NCBI GenBank assembly: GCA_050299435.1
Contig: JBNKVX010000007.1
Coordinates: forward strand, 1 to 64,000
Direction: 5' to 3'
DNA from: 1162T-S-0a-05 sp050299435
GTDB lineage: Bacteria > Pseudomonadota > Gammaproteobacteria > Pseudomonadales > Cellvibrionaceae
Length of the DNA stretch: 64,000 nt
The notes beneath the pieces are model-generated. The model saw nothing but the letters and a program-made list of their open reading frames with translations. It ran no database searches and was not told where the DNA came from. Below, in pieces: positions 25,913 through 34,382 of the stretch; position 1 is the stretch's first letter; every line of letters begins with the position of its first letter. The translations under genes were made by a program, and so were the position numbers.

Positions 25913-26740
25913 TTATTCTTCAGCTTTGTAGATATTTTCATACACGTAATTTGTTGCTTCGACAAAGCCCGATACACTTCCACAGTCAAAACGTCGACCT
26001 TTAAAACGATAGGCCATCACACAACCATTTTTCGCCTGGGTTAACAATGCATCAGTCAGTTGCACTTCATTGTTTTTACCTGGAGGGGTGTTTTCAATAA
26101 TCTCAAAAATATCTGGCGTGAGTATATAACGACCAATGATGGCGAGATTACTGGGTGCGTTCTCAGCGGAAGGTTTTTCTACCATTTCTTCTACTTGATA
26201 AATACCGTCTTTTAATTCTTTACCTTTAATCACACCAAACTTATGAATATCTTCCTTTGGTACTTCTTGCACGGCGACAATGCTGCAGCGAAACTGACGG
26301 TAGAGTTTGACCATTTGTGCGAGTACCCCTTCCTCTGCTACGCACAAATCATCCGATAACACCACGCCAAAAGGTTCATCTCCCAACAATCGCTTACCAT
26401 TGAGTATGGCGTCGCCTAAACCCCGCATTTCACTCTGCCGAGTAAAAGAAAAGGACGCGCTTTTCATTACTTCGCGAATAGACTTTAAATATTCTTCTTT
26501 TGTACTCCCAGCGATTTGGTGTTCAAGCTCATAACTCACATCAAAGTGGTCCGCGATGGAACGTTTTCCTCGACCGGTTACAAAACCAATCTCAGTCAAG
26601 CCTGCTTCAATCGCCTCTTCCACCCCGTATTGAACCAAGGGCTTGTTAACAATGGGTAGCATTTCTTTAGGCATGGATTTTGTGGCGGGCAAAAAGCGGG
26701 TGCCATAACCCGCAACAGGAAATAGGCATTTTTTAATCAT
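25913..26740 (-). CDS. galU: UTP–glucose-1-phosphate uridylyltransferase
   Basis: This 275-residue enzyme makes UDP-glucose from UTP and glucose 1-phosphate. The nucleotide-binding start KKCLFPVAGYGTRFLPATKSMPKEM is present in the N-terminus, with VEEAIEAGL, the catalytic region VVLSDDLC, and VEKP and GRYIL landmarks. The ATG at 26740 is supported by GGATC upstream and by family N-termini; 26 further open codons upstream have no homology-like features. It is divergent from fabA and is the first gene of galU–algC. UDP-glucose serves exopolysaccharide, lipopolysaccharide and trehalose synthesis rather than bacterial glycogen, which uses ADP-glucose. Confidence 0.92.
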   Translation of the reverse strand: MIKKCLFPVAGYGTRFLPATKSMPKEMLPIVNKPLVQYGVEEAIEAGLTEIGFVTGRGKRSIADHFDVSYELEHQIAGSTKEEYLKSIREVMKSASFSFTRQSEMRGLGDAILNGKRLLGDEPFGVVLSDDLCVAEEGVLAQMVKLYRQFRCSIVAVQEVPKEDIHKFGVIKGKELKDGIYQVEEMVEKPSAENAPSNLAIIGRYILTPDIFEIIENTPPGKNNEVQLTDALLTQAKNGCVMAYRFKGRRFDCGSVSGFVEATNYVYENIYKAEE

Positions 26741-26876
26741 TTTAAGATCCAGAGGTGTCGTTCGATTTATCTTGAATCGATCCACAGACGGCGGCATCCC
26801 CAAAACCGGGATCGACATTGCTGCGCCGATATTAACATAGCCTAATGGCGATAGGGCTAAATCACACTGTGAATAC

Positions 26877-26904
26877 TGGACATGGGGCAGTATAGCGTTA
26901 GAAT
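26877..26904 (+). promoter_or_regulatory. Candidate sigma-70 promoter of fabA
   Basis: TGGACA (26877–26882) and TAGAAT (26899–26904) are separated by 16 bp, close to the -35 and -10 consensus. A start near 26911 would give a leader of about 36 nt before the fabA ATG. No clear FabR or FadR site was recognised in this gap. Confidence 0.45.
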
Positions 26905-26946
26905 GGCGCGCTAAAATTTACAACAGCCACTTATCTTAGGCGTTAT

Positions 26947-27471
26947 ATGTCAGAATTTGTACAAAAATCATCCTACGAGTTTGAAGAGTTAATTAAATGC
27001 GGCGAAGGCGAGCTTTTTGGCCCTGGCAACGCACAACTTCCTATTCCTAATATGCTGATGCTCAATCGTATTACGCATATTGCAGCAAGTGGCGGTGAAT
27101 ATGGAAAAGGTGAAATTATCGCCGAACTGGATATCGATAAAGATCTCTGGTTTTTCCAATGCCATTTCCCTGGCGACCCCGTTATGCCCGGCTGCCTTGG
27201 CCTGGATGCTATGTGGCAGTTGGTTGGTTTCTTTCTCGCATGGAAGGGCAACCCAGGACGTGGTCGTGCCCTGGGCGCAGGTGAAGTAAAATTCACTGGC
27301 CAGATAATGCCAAGTGCATCCAAGGTTAGTTACCATATCCACCTTAAGCGTGTGATTGAACGCAAACTCATTATGGGTATCGCCGATGGCCGCGTTGCCG
27401 TTGACGGTAAAGAAATCTACTTTGCAAAAGATCTCAGAGTAGGTTTGTTCAGCAACACCGAATCATTTTAA
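26947..27471 (+). CDS. fabA: 3-hydroxydecanoyl-ACP dehydratase/isomerase
   Basis: This 174-residue enzyme dehydrates 3-hydroxydecanoyl-ACP and isomerises the product, introducing the double bond of unsaturated fatty acids. The hot-dog fold active site is intact: His73 in QCHFPGDPVMPG and Asp87 in GLDAMWQLVGF. Length is nearly the same as E. coli FabA (172). It is followed by fabB after 66 nt, the classic gammaproteobacterial pair that assigns the organism to this group. A small hairpin lies between the two genes. Confidence 0.95.
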   Translation: MSEFVQKSSYEFEELIKCGEGELFGPGNAQLPIPNMLMLNRITHIAASGGEYGKGEIIAELDIDKDLWFFQCHFPGDPVMPGCLGLDAMWQLVGFFLAWKGNPGRGRALGAGEVKFTGQIMPSASKVSYHIHLKRVIERKLIMGIADGRVAVDGKEIYFAKDLRVGLFSNTESF

Positions 27472-27499
27472 GAGCAATAACTCCCACAACGAGAGATAT

Positions 27500-27517
27500 T
27501 TCGCGAGGCTTCGCGAA
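27500..27517 (+). other. Small hairpin between fabA and fabB
   Basis: TTCGCGA (27500–27506) pairs with TCGCGAA (27511–27517) around a GGCT tetraloop. It lies 28 nt after the fabA stop and 20 nt before the fabB ATG. No U-tract follows, so it is more likely a message-stability or processing element than a terminator. Confidence 0.4.
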
Positions 27518-27537
27518 TCGAAGAAAAGAGGTTAGCT

Positions 27538-28752
27538 ATGAAGCGTGTTGTAGTCACAGGTATGGGCATCGTGTCCTGCATTGGCAACAATGTTGAAGCA
27601 GTTTTGAATTCACTCAAGACAGGTAAGTCCGGAATTAAATTTCAGGAGAGTTATAAAGAAAAAGGATTCCGCAGTCTTGTCGCAGGTTCAGTTGATATCG
27701 ACCTCAGTGAACACATTGACCGCAAAATTTACCGCTTTATGGGAGATGCCGCCGGCTTTGCCTATGTAGCAATGGCGCAAGCAATAAAAGACTCCGGGCT
27801 CAAAGAAAATGAAGTTTCCAATGAGCGTACCGGTATTATTATCGGTTCGGGCGGTGCATCCACTGCGAGTGTTGTTGAGTCAGCCGATATTATTCGTGAG
27901 CGCGGCGTGAAGCGCGCAGGCCCCTATCGAGTCACTCAAACTATGGGCAGCACCGCTTCGGCTTGTCTGGCCACGCCATTTAAGATCAAGGGCGTCAACT
28001 ATTCCATTTCATCTGCATGCGCCACCAGCGCACACTGTGTCGGAAACGCGATGGAGCTCATCCAACTGGGCAAACAAGACGTCGTCTTTGCAGGAGGCGG
28101 AGAAGAAGAGCACTGGTCGTTGACCGGGCTGTTTGATGCGATGGGGGCTTTATCGACCAAATACAACGACACTCCGGAAAGCGCTTCTCGCCCCTATGAT
28201 GCAAATCGCGACGGTTTTGTGATTGCTGGCGGCGGGGGCTGTCTCGTTATCGAATCTCTGGATCACGCTTTGGCTCGCGGAGCGAATATCTACGCTGAAC
28301 TGGTAGGCTACGGTGCAACCTCTGACGGATACGATATGGTCGCGCCATCGGGTGAAGGCGCAGTCAGGTGTATGCGCCAAGCGATGCAGAGTATCGACGT
28401 TCCTATCGACTACATCAACTCACACGGAACCAGTACACCGGTGGGTGATTTACAAGAACTCAAAGCGGTGAAAGAAGTATTTGGATCTGCCGTTCCCAAA
28501 ATTTCATCAACCAAATCACTGACGGGCCACTCACTTGGCGCAACAGGCGTTCAGGAAGCTATCTATTCCCTGTTGATGATGAAGCACGGTTTTATTTCTG
28601 CCTCCGCGAATATTGACACTATCGATCCGGAAGCCGAAGGACTGCCCATCATACGATCGATGGAAGAAGCCTCAATTCAGTGTGCGATGTCAAACAGTTT
28701 TGGTTTTGGCGGAACCAATGCCACACTCATTTTCAAACAATTCCAAGCCTGA
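27538..28752 (+). CDS. fabB: Beta-ketoacyl-ACP synthase I
   Basis: This 404-residue condensing enzyme elongates unsaturated acyl-ACP after FabA. The catalytic triad is intact: Cys161 in SSACATSAHC, His in NSHGTSTPVGDL (about 296) and His in KSLTGHSLGATG (about 331). The C-terminal GFGGTNATL segment is typical of thiolase-fold synthases. Length matches E. coli FabB. It shares a transcript with fabA and ends 9 nt before the stop of a convergent SDR gene. Ribosome site GAGGTTAGCT precedes the ATG. Confidence 0.95.
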   Translation: MKRVVVTGMGIVSCIGNNVEAVLNSLKTGKSGIKFQESYKEKGFRSLVAGSVDIDLSEHIDRKIYRFMGDAAGFAYVAMAQAIKDSGLKENEVSNERTGIIIGSGGASTASVVESADIIRERGVKRAGPYRVTQTMGSTASACLATPFKIKGVNYSISSACATSAHCVGNAMELIQLGKQDVVFAGGGEEEHWSLTGLFDAMGALSTKYNDTPESASRPYDANRDGFVIAGGGGCLVIESLDHALARGANIYAELVGYGATSDGYDMVAPSGEGAVRCMRQAMQSIDVPIDYINSHGTSTPVGDLQELKAVKEVFGSAVPKISSTKSLTGHSLGATGVQEAIYSLLMMKHGFISASANIDTIDPEAEGLPIIRSMEEASIQCAMSNSFGFGGTNATLIFKQFQA

Positions 28753-28761
28753 TTTAAGATA

Positions 28762-29646
28762 TCAAGCTTGTTCTTTTGTTGGTTCTGGCTCTGCCTGGCG
28801 CTCTAGCCAGGCTTTAACCTGCCGTGCAAAGCCGCTGCGCCATGTAGGCAATTGAATACCAAAGTTTGCTGTGCAGCGACGCCCCAAGAGATGTGCACAG
28901 CCTTCGATAAAATAGCGATCATCGTCAGCGCCAGCCACGGTCGGCGGAGGCACCTCGCATTTAAATTCATTCACCAGTAAGCGGAAGAGCTGATCAGCAA
29001 ATTCAGCTTCAGAACATTTATCACTACTGTGAACATTAAAAATCCCCCAGTTTGTCGCACCACATAAAGTTTGTTGAATCATGGCAAACAACACCCGAGC
29101 AATAAATCGATTCGGCAAAGGCGAACCAAATCGATGGTCGGAAACAACGAGGGATTTGCCTTTCATCATCGAAGGAAGAAAACGGTCCAACAAACCATTT
29201 TGCTTCCCTTCCAACAACCAGCCTGTACGCAATATCAGGTGCTTCTTGTGCTCCTGCACACACTCTTCCAACTCAAGTAGCTTTTTACCGACTTTGTCAT
29301 CAGGTTGTGCGTCATCAGATTCTCTCCATCCTTTTTCCTGGTAGGACAAGCCGTATACACGATAGCTGGATACATGGATCAAGGGCATTTTCTTCCGGGT
29401 ACAATATTGCACCAGAGCCTGGGTAGACTGCAGACTCAATTTATCGATCGCCTCAAAATTGTCCGGAATAAAATTAACGATGGCTTTTGGTGGCCTTCTG
29501 CCAAAACCCGCATTGATGGCTTCAACATCAGACCAGTCGGTGACCTTGTCTTCTGACGAAAGTGCATAGGCCGTGTCTTCAAGCAAGGCTTCAAAAGCCC
29601 CGGTAAAAAGCTTATCGGGGTCTCTTAATAAAATTCCAAAAGCCAC
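28762..29646 (-). CDS. Degenerate RmlD-like sugar-nucleotide reductase/SDR protein
   Basis: This 294-residue protein resembles the RmlD / NAD-dependent epimerase branch of extended short-chain dehydrogenases. Landmarks are PLIHVSSYRVYG (Ser and Tyr of the active site), HLILRTGWLLEG, and the FRFGSPLPNRFIARVL-like segment. The N-terminal dinucleotide-binding glycine motif is absent: the protein begins MAFGILLRDPD and no G-x2-G-x2-G occurs. No lysine occupies the expected YxxxK position (YRVYG). It may therefore be a non-catalytic relative. It sits 12 nt downstream of ssb on the same strand. Its role is unknown. Confidence 0.68.
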   Translation of the reverse strand: MAFGILLRDPDKLFTGAFEALLEDTAYALSSEDKVTDWSDVEAINAGFGRRPPKAIVNFIPDNFEAIDKLSLQSTQALVQYCTRKKMPLIHVSSYRVYGLSYQEKGWRESDDAQPDDKVGKKLLELEECVQEHKKHLILRTGWLLEGKQNGLLDRFLPSMMKGKSLVVSDHRFGSPLPNRFIARVLFAMIQQTLCGATNWGIFNVHSSDKCSEAEFADQLFRLLVNEFKCEVPPPTVAGADDDRYFIEGCAHLLGRRCTANFGIQLPTWRSGFARQVKAWLERQAEPEPTKEQA

Positions 29647-29658
29647 AACCTTGGATGT

Positions 29659-30135
29659 TTAAAAAGGAATATCGTCGTCGAAACTGTTATCCATTGCTCC
29701 AACAGGTGGTTCAGATACAGGCGGTTGATTGGCTTGTGAGCTCTGTGGCGCGGTGTTTTGTTGGCCGCCTTGTTGCGGGGCTGAATAATTACCCTCTCCA
29801 CGACTGTCCAGCATTTGCATTTGCGCAGCGACAATCTCTGTAGTGTAACGATCCTGGCCTTGTTGATCTTGCCATTTGTTGGTACGTAGTGAGCCCTCAA
29901 TGTACACCTTGCTGCCTTTGCGCAAATACTCGCCTGCGATTTCAGCTAAACGATTAAAGAACACAACCCGATGCCACTCGGTACGCTCCTGATTTTGACC
30001 TGTTTGCTTGTCTTTCCATGCTTCGGAAGTCGCCACGCTGAGGTGGGTGACTGCAGACCCTCCTGCTGTATAACGGGTTTCGGGGTCTTGCCCGCAGTTT
30101 CCTATCAGTATGACTTTATTGATGCCTCTGGCCAC
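29659..30135 (-). CDS. ssb: Single-stranded DNA-binding protein
   Basis: This 158-residue protein coats single-stranded DNA in replication, recombination and repair. It has an OB-fold (about 1–108) starting MARGINKVILIGNCGQDPETRYT, a Gln/Pro/Gly-rich flexible linker (about 112–147), and the acidic tip DDDIPF that recruits partner proteins. Length is close to other gammaproteobacterial SSBs. No LexA box is visible in the 119-bp gap before it. MFS–ssb–(uvrA) is a conserved neighbourhood in pseudomonads and relatives, here with uvrA displaced downstream. Confidence 0.95.
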   Translation of the reverse strand: MARGINKVILIGNCGQDPETRYTAGGSAVTHLSVATSEAWKDKQTGQNQERTEWHRVVFFNRLAEIAGEYLRKGSKVYIEGSLRTNKWQDQQGQDRYTTEIVAAQMQMLDSRGEGNYSAPQQGGQQNTAPQSSQANQPPVSEPPVGAMDNSFDDDIPF

Positions 30136-30254
30136 TTCTATTTTCCTCCCAAATTGTCGTCATTCCCTGAACAACCTTTTTAATGATAAATAATTGCAAA
30201 GATCGACTATGTTAAAGCCGCAGCTCTAGCATGACAATCATCCACGTTAGATTC

Positions 30255-31538
30255 TTAAGGTAACAGGCCCGGCGATTCCGGCAAAGGCTTGGGGCTAACT
30301 CGCATTCCCGCTGCCACCAACAACCAAATCAAGCCCATAATTGCACATATCAGTAACGCAGCTTCAGCACCCCAAGCTTGACTCACCGCGCCTCCCAGAG
30401 AGCCACCAACAAAGGCACCGATAAATTGGCTGGTAGAATAAATCCCCAACGCGGTCCCTTTAGTCTTTTTAGGAGCAAGTTTGCTGACCAAAGAAGGCAA
30501 GGTTGCCTCCAGCAGATTAAACGCCACAAAAAACGCGAATAACATAAGCCAAGACAATAGTGCTATAGAAAGTTGGATGAACAGAGCTAAGGCGGCGAGG
30601 CTGAAAGATAGGCCAACTACTGAAAACAAAAATACCTGTTTGACCCAATCCCGTTTTTCCATTTGTGTAATCAAGGGCATCATGCATGCAAAGGAACCCA
30701 ACAATATACAGATATAGACCAACCAGTGTTGTTCCCTCGCAACCTGTAAATTCAACTCTAAAATTCCCGGCACTACCACAAAAGCACACATCAAAATGGC
30801 ATGCAGGGTAAAAATGCCCCAGTTGAGGCGGAAGAGTTGTTCGCTTTTAAATGTCACCCACAAATTTAAAGGTGCAGACTCTTTATGAGACCCAGCCTGA
30901 TCATTTTCAGCCTTTGGCGCAGTTGGGACCACAAAAATTAAAACCACAATACCAATGCCTGCCGCCACCGAAGTGCACAAAAATACGCCGCGAATTCCTG
31001 CCATGGAAGCTATCCAGGGACCCAGTGCCAACGCAATGCCGAAAGACACCCCTATCGATGCTCCAATTATTGCCATGGCTTTGGTGCGCTTATCCTCTGG
31101 CGTGAGATCAGCCACCATTGCCATCACCGCACCCGCGATTGCACCGGCGCCCTGAAGCAGACGTCCAAAAATCAGACCCTGAATTGTTTCAGCAAATGCC
31201 GCCACTAATGATCCGGCAATAAATATAAGTAAACCAATAAAAATAACTGGCTTCCGCCCCCAGATGTCAGACAAAAGGCCAAGCGGGATCTGCAATAACG
31301 CTTGGCTGAGTCCATAAATCCCCAGCGCCAATCCAAGCGAAGTGAGGCTGGCTCCTGAATATTGTGAGCCATAAAGTGCAAGAACGGGGAGCACCATAAA
31401 TAAGCCCAGCATGCGCAACATATAAAGCAGCGCTAAGGAACCAATAATACGTACGAGTGACAAATCCAACCCCAGAGCATTTTGAAGGGGCGCAATTCTA
31501 CCAATGAACGAGAGTGAGTGCGAACGCGCCACCCACAT
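30255..31538 (-). CDS. MFS transporter
   Basis: This 427-residue protein has twelve predicted helices and the major facilitator pattern, including the loop 2–3 motif GLLSDIWGRKPVIFIG and its relative in the second half. The early LLYMLRMLGLFMVLPVLALYG segment is the typical first helix of the family found next to ssb and uvrA in Pseudomonas-like genomes. The start at 31538 lacks a clear ribosome site. A GTG inside the N-terminus (VRIIGSLALLY, about residue 29) would give a more usual length. Substrate unknown; multidrug export is a common guess for this family. Confidence 0.85.
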   Translation of the reverse strand: MWVARSHSLSFIGRIAPLQNALGLDLSLVRIIGSLALLYMLRMLGLFMVLPVLALYGSQYSGASLTSLGLALGIYGLSQALLQIPLGLLSDIWGRKPVIFIGLLIFIAGSLVAAFAETIQGLIFGRLLQGAGAIAGAVMAMVADLTPEDKRTKAMAIIGASIGVSFGIALALGPWIASMAGIRGVFLCTSVAAGIGIVVLIFVVPTAPKAENDQAGSHKESAPLNLWVTFKSEQLFRLNWGIFTLHAILMCAFVVVPGILELNLQVAREQHWLVYICILLGSFACMMPLITQMEKRDWVKQVFLFSVVGLSFSLAALALFIQLSIALLSWLMLFAFFVAFNLLEATLPSLVSKLAPKKTKGTALGIYSTSQFIGAFVGGSLGGAVSQAWGAEAALLICAIMGLIWLLVAAGMRVSPKPLPESPGLLP

Positions 31539-31593
31539 AAAGTATTAATTTATTTGGATGAAAAATTGAATTTCTGGCACTTAGGGACTAGAT

Positions 31594-31708
31594 TTCATAC
31601 TCTGCATCCGTCAAAAACTCAGACTTTTGTAGTAATTTTGTACAGCCTAAGTTAGTATGACGGCAAATTCATCATACTTTTATCACTTCGACAGTTTGTA
31701 AGTATGAA
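31594..31708. promoter_or_regulatory. Four TCATACT/AGTATGA motifs upstream of the LuxR-type gene
   Basis: The heptamer TCATACT and its complement occur four times in this short gap: TTCATACT at 31594–31601, AGTATGA at 31654–31660, TCATACTT at 31672–31679 and AAGTATGAA at 31700–31708. Neighbouring copies are in opposite orientation and the last lies 30 bp before the GTG start at 31739. This is the layout of a repeated operator, perhaps for autoregulation by the downstream LuxR/CsgD-like protein, or for control of the divergent MFS gene. Confidence 0.35.
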
Positions 31709-31738
31709 TTACAGTACGCAGTAAGGACTTCCCCTGCC

Positions 31739-32395
31739 GTGGCCAAATCTGACAAAACTCAATCAATAGCGATCTGCTCGCCAAATAGTGGCTTGCAAAC
31801 CAGCTTATTGGCAAAGCTCATCAGTGATGAGACTGGGGCGCCTTGTGCGTCCTACACAGACTTGGACAGTGTTCCTTCAAACACTACACTCCTGCTAATA
31901 GACTGCAATAACCAACCAATGGAAATCCTGAGGAATATTGCCAAGCAATATCAGGATATGGCGACCTCAGAAACAACAGGAGCCTTACTTAACGCCGAGT
32001 ACGAAACAGAGCATGAAAACCTCTTGGACTGGCCCTGTATTAGCGGGCTTTTTTATGTCGATACTGATGAAGAACAACTAATTCGAGGTTTGAAATGCTT
32101 ACTTGCAGGTGACTACTGGGTCCCCCGCCGTTTGCTCCACCATTTCATGGATAAGAATCGTCGCCCCCCCACCACAGTCAGCCGACCACGCGCACGATTA
32201 ACCAAAAGAGAAAAACAGATTTTGAAGTTTATTTATGAGGGCGCTACCAACTCAGATATTTCCGCACACCTCAAAGTCAGCGAGCACACAGTAAAAAGCC
32301 ATCTTTACAATGTGTACAAAAAGATTGGTGCGCGAAACCGCATGGAAGCAGGTAATTGGGTGAGAGATCTGGACGAAGAATTAGATAAGCTCTAA
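31739..32395 (+). CDS. LuxR/CsgD-like transcriptional regulator
   Basis: This 218-residue regulator has an N-terminal pseudo-receiver-like domain (about 8–130) and a LuxR helix-turn-helix (about 150–210; LTKREKQILKFIYEGATNSDISAHLKVSEHTVKSHLYNVYKKIG, quoted here only by its landmarks LTKRE and VSEHTVKSHL). The linker element YWVPRRLL resembles the position where CsgD and VpsT proteins carry their W-x-x-R c-di-GMP motif. No phosphorylatable Asp in a DD/D arrangement is seen, so activity may depend on a ligand. Such proteins often control matrix or curli-like genes. The start is GTG with AAGGA 11 nt upstream. Its stop overlaps that of the convergent YcgN gene by four bases. Confidence 0.84.
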   Translation: MAKSDKTQSIAICSPNSGLQTSLLAKLISDETGAPCASYTDLDSVPSNTTLLLIDCNNQPMEILRNIAKQYQDMATSETTGALLNAEYETEHENLLDWPCISGLFYVDTDEEQLIRGLKCLLAGDYWVPRRLLHHFMDKNRRPPTTVSRPRARLTKREKQILKFIYEGATNSDISAHLKVSEHTVKSHLYNVYKKIGARNRMEAGNWVRDLDEELDKL

Positions 32396-32838
32396 ACCTC
32401 ATTATCCACCCAGAATATTATTTGATCCTCAACTTCGTCAGGATGAACAAATTCTTCCGTAACAGCACGCCCTCTGACGGCATTTCCTGAACTTAAAACA
32501 GAATCATTTGCCCCACTTACCAAGTGGTGCCAAGTGGGTAAGTCCTTACCTTCAAATACCAAGCGATAGGCACAGGTGGCGGGCAACCAGGGAAATTGTT
32601 TAATGTTTTCAGCTGACAAGACCAGACAGTGCGGCACGCGCTCTTTTCGCTTGGCATAGTCTTTACATCGACAAGTATCGAGATCTAATAACTTACAACT
32701 GACATTGGTGTAATAAACCTCTGCGTTGTCTTCATCTTCCAGCTTAAGCAGACAACATTTTCCACAGCCATCGCACAGCGCTTCCCATTGCGCGGAAGAC
32801 ATTTGCTGGAGACTAAGGCTTTCCCAAAATTTTTCCAC
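32392..32838 (-). CDS. YcgN-family cysteine-cluster protein
   Basis: This 148-residue protein belongs to the YcgN/UPF0260 group. The cysteine cluster is visible as CDGCGKCC (about 22–29), CKLLDLDTCRCKDY (about 49–62) and HCLVLS plus ATCAYRL downstream, consistent with an iron or zinc cluster of the CxxCxxCC type. Length equals E. coli YcgN. Function is unknown. It overlaps the upstream NfeD gene by one base and is the last gene of an SPFH–NfeD–YcgN operon. Confidence 0.88.
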   Translation of the reverse strand: MEKFWESLSLQQMSSAQWEALCDGCGKCCLLKLEDEDNAEVYYTNVSCKLLDLDTCRCKDYAKRKERVPHCLVLSAENIKQFPWLPATCAYRLVFEGKDLPTWHHLVSGANDSVLSSGNAVRGRAVTEEFVHPDEVEDQIIFWVDNEV

Positions 32839-33296
32839 TAAAGCCGTTTAACCCAGAATTTGCCAACTTCGGTTTTAATGACTTCGACTTCCGTTCCGGC
32901 CGGCCAAACTTCCCCATCTTCTTCAGTTTTAAGTATTTGCCAATCGATGCCGGAATAGCGATGTACAAAAGTTTCACCAGGGCTGAATTCATTTATTAGT
33001 TTGAACTTCAAACCACTAAATACATTAGGTTGATCTTCCGGGTTTTGTTGGCTGCTTTGTAATTTCTTTATCGGCTTCCACAATAACGCAGCGGCAACGG
33101 CAGAAAAAACAGCGACACTCAATGCAGCAACCAAAAAGGTTTGGGGCAACAGTCCGATGTACATCAACAAAGAAGTGAGCAAACAGCCCAAGGCAACAAA
33201 AATTAAAAAAACCGTAGAGAAACCAAAAACGGCAAATTCAAGAAAGCCAAGAATAACGCCTGTCACAACCAGAACGGTTGGCAAAGATATATCCAT
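32838..33296 (-). CDS. NfeD-like membrane protein
   Basis: This 152-residue protein has two or three N-terminal hydrophobic helices (about 5–75) and a C-terminal OB-fold-like domain (about 85–150) ending GTEVEVIKTEVGKFWVKRL, typical of short NfeD proteins. Short NfeD proteins act together with SPFH/stomatin partners in membrane microdomain organisation. The partner gene lies directly upstream with one base between them. The long protease-bearing NfeD form is not present. Confidence 0.86.
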   Translation of the reverse strand: MDISLPTVLVVTGVILGFLEFAVFGFSTVFLIFVALGCLLTSLLMYIGLLPQTFLVAALSVAVFSAVAAALLWKPIKKLQSSQQNPEDQPNVFSGLKFKLINEFSPGETFVHRYSGIDWQILKTEEDGEVWPAGTEVEVIKTEVGKFWVKRL

Positions 33297-33297
33297 A

Positions 33298-34254
33298 CTA
33301 GATTTCTCCTTCCGATGCCTTGGTCTTGTTGAATATGCTCATAGCCTGGGCAACGATTGAAGCTGTATCAGTCCCGGAATCAGGCAATAAAACCACGGAA
33401 GATTCTCGTGCAATCGCCTCTTTGGCGCGTATGGCTTTGGTCGCCAAATCCAATTGCACTGCCGCCCTTCCTTCCGGAGTTTTGGCTGCTTCACCGACTT
33501 TACGCAAGGCTTCTGCCTGAGCGTCCGCTACTGCACGTATAGCTTGTGCCTCACCTTCCGCACTTAATATTTGTTCTTGTTTCTCGCCCTCTGCTGCGAG
33601 TACCTGGGCTTGTCGAGCACCTTCCGCACGATTGATCGCCGCTTGTTTATCACCTTCCGACTCCAGAATTTTCGCACGTCGTTCACGCTCGGCGCGCATC
33701 TGCGATTCCATGGCAGACATCACGCTTTGCGGCGGCACAATATCTTTGATTTCATAACGCAAGACCACCACACCCCAAGGGTCTGCGGCTTCATTAATAG
33801 ATCGAACAATGTTTGCGTTTAACTGGTCGCGTTCTTCAAAGGTTTTATCCAACTCCATTTTGCCGATTTCAGATCGCATGGTGGTTTGCGCCAATTGCAC
33901 AACGGCAAAACTGTAATCTTCCACACCGTAGGAGGCTTTGTAAGGGTCTATCACCCGGAAATACAAGACCCCATCAACTGTCAAAGAGATATTATCTCGA
34001 GTAATGGCTCCCTGACTTGGCACATCTTGAGCTTGCTCTTTTAGTGAACGGTTGTGGGCAACACTGTCAATAATAGGAAAGATAAAGCTGATTCCCGCTT
34101 CGAGTGTTCGATTGTACTTACCAAAGCGTTCAATCACATACGCCCTGTTTTGCGGGACAAATTTAATCCCACTTTTAAGAATGAAAAACACGAATACCAG
34201 AATCGCGGCTTGGGGAGTAAAGATGTAATCTGCAATAATATCCACGGCTTTCAC
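33298..34254 (-). CDS. SPFH/stomatin-family membrane protein (QmcA-like)
   Basis: This 318-residue protein has one N-terminal hydrophobic segment (about 14–30), then the SPFH/band 7 domain beginning VPQNRAYVIERFGKYNRTLEAG (landmarks VPQNRA and ERFGKY). An Ala/Glu-rich coiled coil (about 185–260, with repeated E-G-E-K/A-Q) drives oligomerisation. It should form large membrane-bound rings with the NfeD partner encoded next to it. E. coli QmcA is 305 residues. It starts the operon and is divergent from uvrA. Confidence 0.9.
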   Translation of the reverse strand: MKAVDIIADYIFTPQAAILVFVFFILKSGIKFVPQNRAYVIERFGKYNRTLEAGISFIFPIIDSVAHNRSLKEQAQDVPSQGAITRDNISLTVDGVLYFRVIDPYKASYGVEDYSFAVVQLAQTTMRSEIGKMELDKTFEERDQLNANIVRSINEAADPWGVVVLRYEIKDIVPPQSVMSAMESQMRAERERRAKILESEGDKQAAINRAEGARQAQVLAAEGEKQEQILSAEGEAQAIRAVADAQAEALRKVGEAAKTPEGRAAVQLDLATKAIRAKEAIARESSVVLLPDSGTDTASIVAQAMSIFNKTKASEGEI

Positions 34255-34382
34255 ACTCCTTATTATTGTGAATTTGTTGTCATTATCGGCTGAACATTAA
34301 CCCGAAACCTTGTCTCAGACAACTACCCAAATATCGTATACTTGGCGGTTCGCATTTTTATTTCTCCTGATAGGCTTTTGCT

